Origin: a bacterium
GTDB taxonomy: Bacteria > UBA9089 > JAHJRX01
Length of the DNA: 26,534 nucleotides
Assembly (NCBI GenBank): GCA_030017825.1
Contig: JASEGW010000006.1
Location: 1 to 26,534 of the forward strand
Direction of reading: 5' to 3'
The position numbers and the translations under genes were made by a program. A model generated the notes under the pieces. The model ran no database searches and was not told the origin of the DNA. It worked only from the letters and a program-made list of their open reading frames with translations. Shown one piece after another: positions 24,359 through 26,534 of the stretch (position 1 is the stretch's first letter; the number at the start of each line of letters is the position of its first letter).

Positions 24359-25510
24359 TTATCTCTTCTTTTCTCCAATAATATGTTTTATAGCTTGGAC
24401 AGATATATCTACTTCTTCTTTGGTATTAAAGTAGCCCAAGCTAAAACGAATTGTTCCTGAAGGGAAAGTTTTGATGGTTTTGTGGGCATAAGGGGCGCAA
24501 TGAAGACCAGGTCTAGACATAATATTAAAAACTTGATCTAATATGTAGCTTGCTTCAGAAGACTCAATTCCATTTATATTAAAAGATACTACTGGAATTT
24601 GTGAATCTTTTGAAAAAGAACCGTAAAGAATTATTTCCTCAATTTCATTTAACTTTTCAATTAAATAATTAGTTAAATCCTTTTTATATTCAAATATATA
24701 TTTAAGCCCTTTTTTTTGAATAAATTCTACTCCAGCTCCAAGACCTGCTAAGCCTACTGTATTAGGAGTTCCGCTTTCAAATTTATCTGGCAAAAAGCTT
24801 GGATGATTTTCAGATTCGGAGCTACTTCCTGTGCCCCCTTGGCGAAGAGATTCTATCTCTAAACCTTCCCTAATACAAAGACCTCCTGTACCCTGAGGAC
24901 CAAAAAGGGATTTATGTCCTGTAAAAGCCAAAAGGTCAATATTTTGTTTTTCTACAGAAATATCACAAATTCCGGCAGTTTGAGCAGCATCCACCATAAA
25001 AATTATATTATTTTCTTTAGCTATTTTGCCAATTTCCTGAATAGGCATTAAATTTCCAGTAACATTTGAAGCATGGGTTGCAACAATTAATTTAGTGTTC
25101 TTTTTTATAGCGTTTTTAATATCACTAGTATTTAATACTCCTTGATTATTGCAATTAACGATGGTAGTAGAAATAAAATTATTTTGGGATAAATAAGTAA
25201 GGGGTCGAATTACAGAGTTATGTTCCATAGAAGTGGCAATAACATGATCGCCTTCCTTAAGAAGCCCTTTAATACCTATGTTAAGGGCATCAGTAGCATT
25301 TAAAGTAAAAACAATATTTTTAGAGTCTTTAATGCCAAATAAATTAGCTAAAGCTTCTCGGGTATTATAAATAATTTTAGCAGCTTTTATGGCCATCTGG
25401 TGGCCAGATCTTCCAGGATTAGCACCTGCTTCTTTCATGCATCTTTCCATGGATTTGTATACTTCTTTAGGCTTGGGCCAAGTAGTAGCTGCGTTATCAA
25501 AATAAATCAT
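24359..25510 (-). CDS. Cysteine desulfurase family protein (class V aminotransferase)
   Basis: PLP enzyme of 383 aa that takes sulfur from cysteine to form a persulfide for Fe-S or tRNA-thiolation uses. It opens with MIYFDNAATTWPKP, and the N-terminal RSGHQMA plus the order of blocks fit the NifS/SufS-like subgroup often labelled cysteine desulfurase family protein. The PLP lysine is K200 (FTGHKSLFGPQGTGG), supported by H97 (MEHNSV), D174 and Q177 (DAAQTAG). The catalytic cysteine is C338 in RPGLHCAP. It is the only sizeable minus-strand gene, convergent with aconitase, an Fe-S enzyme; no scaffold (IscU/SufB) is adjacent. CAGG about 9 nt before the ATG serves as Shine-Dalgarno sequence. Confidence 0.93.
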   Translation of the reverse strand: MIYFDNAATTWPKPKEVYKSMERCMKEAGANPGRSGHQMAIKAAKIIYNTREALANLFGIKDSKNIVFTLNATDALNIGIKGLLKEGDHVIATSMEHNSVIRPLTYLSQNNFISTTIVNCNNQGVLNTSDIKNAIKKNTKLIVATHASNVTGNLMPIQEIGKIAKENNIIFMVDAAQTAGICDISVEKQNIDLLAFTGHKSLFGPQGTGGLCIREGLEIESLRQGGTGSSSESENHPSFLPDKFESGTPNTVGLAGLGAGVEFIQKKGLKYIFEYKKDLTNYLIEKLNEIEEIILYGSFSKDSQIPVVSFNINGIESSEASYILDQVFNIMSRPGLHCAPYAHKTIKTFPSGTIRFSLGYFNTKEEVDISVQAIKHIIGEKKR

Positions 25511-25836
25511 AATTTATACCTGATTAAATTTATTTTAAAACATAACACTAAAAATAAAAAATCACAACTTAAAATTGGGAAATTTATTATAGTTTGCAAT
25601 TTTAAATAACCTTTTTCTTTAAAGCAGAAACTATATGCTTGTACTTGTAATGATATTGATAATAAATAAGAATTAACTTTTAGTCGGTATTGAATTATGC
25701 TGGAATAGCAGGTTGATTGAGATATTAATTATGCAGAATTATTCTCTTCTCTACAATAATACTCAAAAATAAGATTAGTCGGATAGCCAATTACATAAAG
25801 ATGATTACTATTTGTCAAATTCAGCAACTTTTTCCC
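25511..25836. other. AT-rich spacer between divergent desulfurase and tRNA-Asn units
   Basis: About 330 bp upstream of both the minus-strand desulfurase and the plus-strand tRNA. It must hold the desulfurase promoter, but no box pair stands out among the many AT-rich matches. TTATGCTGGAATAG around 25695-25708 resembles the repeat end TTATGCTGAATAG with one extra G, perhaps a decayed copy. No coding frame is convincing. Confidence 0.4.
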
Positions 25837-25864
25837 TTGACAAAAGTAGTTATCTAAATATACT
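25837..25864 (+). promoter_or_regulatory. Sigma-70-type promoter for tRNA-Asn
   Basis: A perfect -35 TTGACA (25837-25842) and -10 TATACT (25859-25864, one mismatch) with 16 bp between them. Transcription would begin near 25871, about 6 nt before the mature tRNA, giving a short 5' leader for RNase P. Confidence 0.85.
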
Positions 25865-25876
25865 TTTGTTTGATGC

Positions 25877-25951
25877 TCCTCGGTAGCTCAATGGTAGAGC
25901 ATTCGGCTGTTAACCGAAATGTTGTAGGTTCGAATCCTACCCGGGGAGCCA
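25877..25951 (+). tRNA. tRNA-Asn (GTT anticodon)
   Basis: A complete 75-nt cloverleaf. The acceptor stem TCCTCGG (25877-25883) pairs with CCGGGGA (25941-25947) with one T-G wobble. The D arm is GCTC...GAGC, the anticodon stem TTCGG/CCGAA encloses loop CTGTTAA with anticodon GTT at 25909-25911, and the T arm is GTAGG-TTCGAAT-CCTAC. The discriminator is G48 of the closing block, followed by an encoded CCA (25949-25951). It has its own promoter and terminator. It would be the second substrate of AspRS if that enzyme is non-discriminating. Confidence 0.97.
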
Positions 25952-25969
25952 TATTTAATAATACGAACT

Positions 25970-26012
25970 GGGGATTTTCGGAAGATGAAACGGAAATCCC
26001 CTTTTCTTTTTT
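25970..26012 (+). terminator. Rho-independent terminator of the tRNA-Asn unit
   Basis: GGGGATTTTCG (25970-25980) pairs over 11 bp with CGGAAATCCCC (25991-26001), with one T-G wobble and a 10-nt loop. TTTTCTTTTTT follows at 26002-26012. It starts 19 nt after the tRNA. Confidence 0.93.
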
Positions 26013-26212
26013 GTCCCCACCCGACCCAACCCCTGAAGGAAAGATTAAATTTTTGAAGGCATCAAAATCCTCTGAATAATAAAGGTTTATCTGGATTTGC
26101 TCTTTTGAATAAAGAATGTTTTTGATGAACTTTTTGATTAAAACTGAAGTTTGAATAAAATTTACAACCACCCTCTGTAAAATAAGGAGTTAGCTATTTT
26201 AGAAATGTACTT

Positions 26213-26476
26213 TCATAGCGACAGTCTCTCCCTTGCCTTTTTATCAAGAGAAGTACCAAGCTTCTTCAGAATCTTGGACTGGTAATCATTGATGATGCTA
26301 ATCTGTTCAATTTGTTGACCTGGTATGTTGATATAGCCAATAGAGATTCTCCTGAGGGTTTCCCATATCTCACGAAGGCTTCTACCGTCACATTGTCTTG
26401 TTTCTGAATCACGCTTTAGCACCTCATCAAGGCGACGTCGCGCCTCCCAAATGATGAGATAGGCCAGCATACACAT
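26213..26476 (-). pseudogene. Transposase C-terminal fragment (IS4/IS1634-like)
   Basis: An 87-residue frame reading MLAYLIIWEARRRLDEVL, then ETRQCDGRSLREIWETLRRI, then a short acidic-basic tail. The LAYLI.WE.RRRL and SLREIWE..R.I blocks are typical of the C-terminus of IS4-superfamily transposases of the IS1634 group. The catalytic DDE region is missing, and the same frame meets a stop about 34 nt upstream of the apparent ATG, so this is a broken gene. Its base composition is clearly more GC-rich than the genes around it, which supports arrival from elsewhere. Confidence 0.8.
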
Positions 26477-26479
26477 AAA

Positions 26480-26498
26480 TAGACTTACTGCGAAATAA
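26480..26498 (-). repeat. 19-bp repeat shared with the left end of the window
   Basis: Exact reverse complement of 61-79. It lies between the transposase fragment and the putative inverted end at 26504-26513, so it is probably a subterminal part of the mobile element. Confidence 0.5.
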
Positions 26499-26534
26499 AT
26501 CAGTTATTTTACAAAAATGCTATAATTCCTTTAC

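Larger units (their letters stand above)
26176..26513 (-). mobile_element. Internally deleted insertion-sequence remnant
   Basis: TGTAAAATAA at 26176-26185 is repeated inverted at 26504-26513, with weaker similarity continuing inward (GGAGTTA against CTGATTTA), so these may be the two ends of one element. Between them lies only the C-terminal part of a transposase. If the ends are right, this is a roughly 340-bp deletion derivative that has lost about 80% of the transposase gene. The window ends 21 nt later, so the right boundary and any target duplication cannot be fully judged. Confidence 0.5.

Noticed and set aside
24174..24434. Plus-strand 86-aa open frame across the aconitase end and desulfurase end
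   Set aside because: It overlaps two well-supported genes in other frames and has no Shine-Dalgarno sequence or recognisable domain.
25870..26079. Plus-strand 69-aa open frame
   Set aside because: It is the sense translation of the tRNA and its terminator; structure of the RNA gene explains it fully.
25854..26171. Minus-strand 105-aa open frame containing VGFEPTTFRLTAECSTIELP
   Set aside because: It is the antisense of the tRNA-Asn gene. This peptide is a well-known false translation of tRNA genes in databases, and the frame also runs through the terminator.
1..26534. CRISPR array, prophage, toxin-antitoxin or biosynthetic cluster
   Set aside because: No regularly spaced repeats, phage structural genes, small paired toxin genes or synthase modules were seen in the translated frames.

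Overview
This is an AT-rich window (roughly 30% GC by eye) from a diderm bacterium. Evidence for an outer membrane: two exported proteins look like outer-membrane beta-barrels with a terminal aromatic residue, and the next protein upstream ends in a FlgD-type Ig fold. The split glycyl-tRNA synthetase (glyQ/glyS), bacterial-type AspRS, PgpH/YqfF-type HD phosphodiesterase and short-type aconitase fit a deep-branching, probably uncultured lineage. The sequence alone does not fix the phylum.

Layout. (1) Positions 122-15476 form a co-directional housekeeping run: hisS; aspS-phoH-pgpH-ybeY-dgkA/PAP2 fusion-two CNNM/CBS transport proteins; mgtE-recO; glyQ-glyS. Gene ends are packed tightly (overlaps of 1, 1, 8, 10 and 53 nt), so much of this looks translationally coupled. 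Themes are aminoacylation, ribosome/RNA maturation (PhoH, YbeY), c-di-AMP turnover, lipid-carrier metabolism and Mg2+ handling. (2) Positions 15589-17270 carry four small genes: a PTS EIIA domain, a CBS-pair protein, a cupin and a tRNA-binding OB-fold protein. (3) Positions 17344-17643 are a decayed C-terminal fragment of a fructose-6-phosphate aldolase/transaldolase. (4) Positions 17606-22019 are a four-gene exported set: lamin-tail-domain protein with a FlgD-like Ig domain, PorV-like barrel, helix-hairpin-helix plus barrel protein, and ComEA-like membrane-anchored HhH protein. This is the most interesting region and may be an outer-membrane/periplasmic DNA-handling or assembly module. (5) Positions 22023-25510 hold a miniature inverted-repeat element, a gene-end remnant, aconitase, and a convergent cysteine desulfurase on the minus strand. 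(6) Positions 25837-26012 are a self-contained tRNA-Asn unit with promoter and terminator, followed by a transposase fragment of different base composition.

Several starts differ from the longest open frame: phoH (TTG 3536), ybeY (6724), glyS (13416), the EIIA gene (15589), and above all the dgkA/PAP2 fusion, whose conserved N-terminus can only be reached from a non-canonical ATT codon at 7143. A short repeat family ending in TGCTGAATAGTTAC occurs at 1607-1649, 10128-10170 and, as a complete element with inverted ends and a likely 8-bp target duplication, at 22023-22090.
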